The position numbers and the translations under genes were made by a program. Positions 63,673-64,000 of a stretch of 64,000 nt of DNA are shown here, piece by piece; within the stretch, counting starts at the first letter, position 1, and each line of letters begins with the position of its first letter. The notes beneath the pieces were generated by a model. The model was given only the letters and a program-made list of their open reading frames with translations. It did not search any database and was not told where the DNA came from. Source of the stretch: Imbricaverruca yamaguchii (lineage: Eukaryota > Arthropoda > Thecostraca > Neoverrucidae); the NCBI GenBank assembly GCA_034440575.1, contig JAOTOL010001644.1, forward strand, positions 493,001-557,000. Direction: 5' to 3'.

Positions 63673-64000
63673 GGCTGGGCCCTGCGCGGCATTTTTCTCA
63701 CGAGGAGACGAAAATACCGCACCACATACACATCGTTCATCCTTGCTGGTCAAGCTTCTCGATCTAGCAACTTGTAAAAAGTAGTGATTGATTGCATCAT
63801 TCATATGCTCGTACTGGCAGTGAAATATACTGTTTATCGAAAACAATCGATAACCAAATCACTGGTCTATCACCAAAATAAACACATGCACATGAGGTTT
63901 CACTGCAGGTTAACACTGCCAGACACTGAGAGGACTATTCAAGCCACTCTGATCAATGGCATGGTAGACCAAAGCAGGAGGTAAGAATCAATGCAGATGG
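63673..64000. other. No gene recognised up to the window edge
   Basis: Balanced to AT-rich sequence; nothing supported. Confidence 0.5.

Noticed and set aside
62973..63846. 201-264 codon frames on both strands over the right-hand 42-bp array
   Set aside because: They are repeat-driven; most begin at TTG or another non-ATG codon, and the array period (42 bp) keeps frames open without selection.

Overview
The window looks like non-repetitive-poor eukaryotic nuclear DNA, most likely from an invertebrate and probably an arthropod. The evidence is spliced exons with consensus GT/AG borders, decayed non-LTR retrotransposons, TTAA-ended miniature DNA transposons, long microsatellites, and a very high density of GC-rich minisatellites in a sequence that alternates between CpG-rich and AT-rich blocks. 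No bacterial operon, ribosome binding site or CRISPR array is present. The species cannot be named from the sequence. The crustacean or arthropod guess rests on the KH-domain sequence (GKKGEIVKRFREE) and the short CCTAA-type runs, and is inference.

Only one host gene can be recognised. It is on the minus strand and is a poly(rC)-binding protein (PCBP, the alpha-CP / hnRNP-E family, called mub in Drosophila). The first coding exon (ATG at 41642, splice donor after 41556) and the next exon (10306 to 10250, 57 bp) join in phase 0 and together encode the first half of KH domain 1, including its GxxG loop. The intron between them is about 31.2 kb, and the gene leaves the window at its left edge, so bases 1-41555 are almost entirely introns of this gene. 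A 3' splice site just upstream of the ATG shows that at least one further 5'UTR exon lies to the right, at higher coordinates. The promoter is not located; CpG-rich blocks at about 42.9-44.3 kb and 62.8-63.2 kb are candidates.

Layout, left to right. 0-10.2 kb (a downstream intron): a 34-bp minisatellite; two copies of a composite repeat made of two different VNTRs around a conserved core with an A-rich end; a tRNA-like sequence; and a decayed LINE fragment. 10.2 kb: KH exon. 10.3-41.5 kb (giant intron): tandem arrays with 96, 31, 21, 51, 10, 31, 5, 42, 56 and 62-bp periods, a TTAA-ended MITE, a foldback MITE, a 68-nt near-perfect hairpin, two long TA tracts and a 235-bp GA tract. 41.56-41.66 kb: first coding exon. 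41.7-64 kb (5' side of the gene): CpG-rich block, a second TTAA MITE, a tandem pair of a third repeat family, a jockey/CR1-like LINE broken by one in-frame stop, GGAGCC hexamer tracts, a 60-bp minisatellite of about 1.35 kb, a third TTAA MITE and a 42-bp minisatellite.

Most long open frames here are by-products of tandem arrays whose period is a multiple of three, and they begin at GTG, TTG or CTG rather than ATG. They are not annotated as genes.
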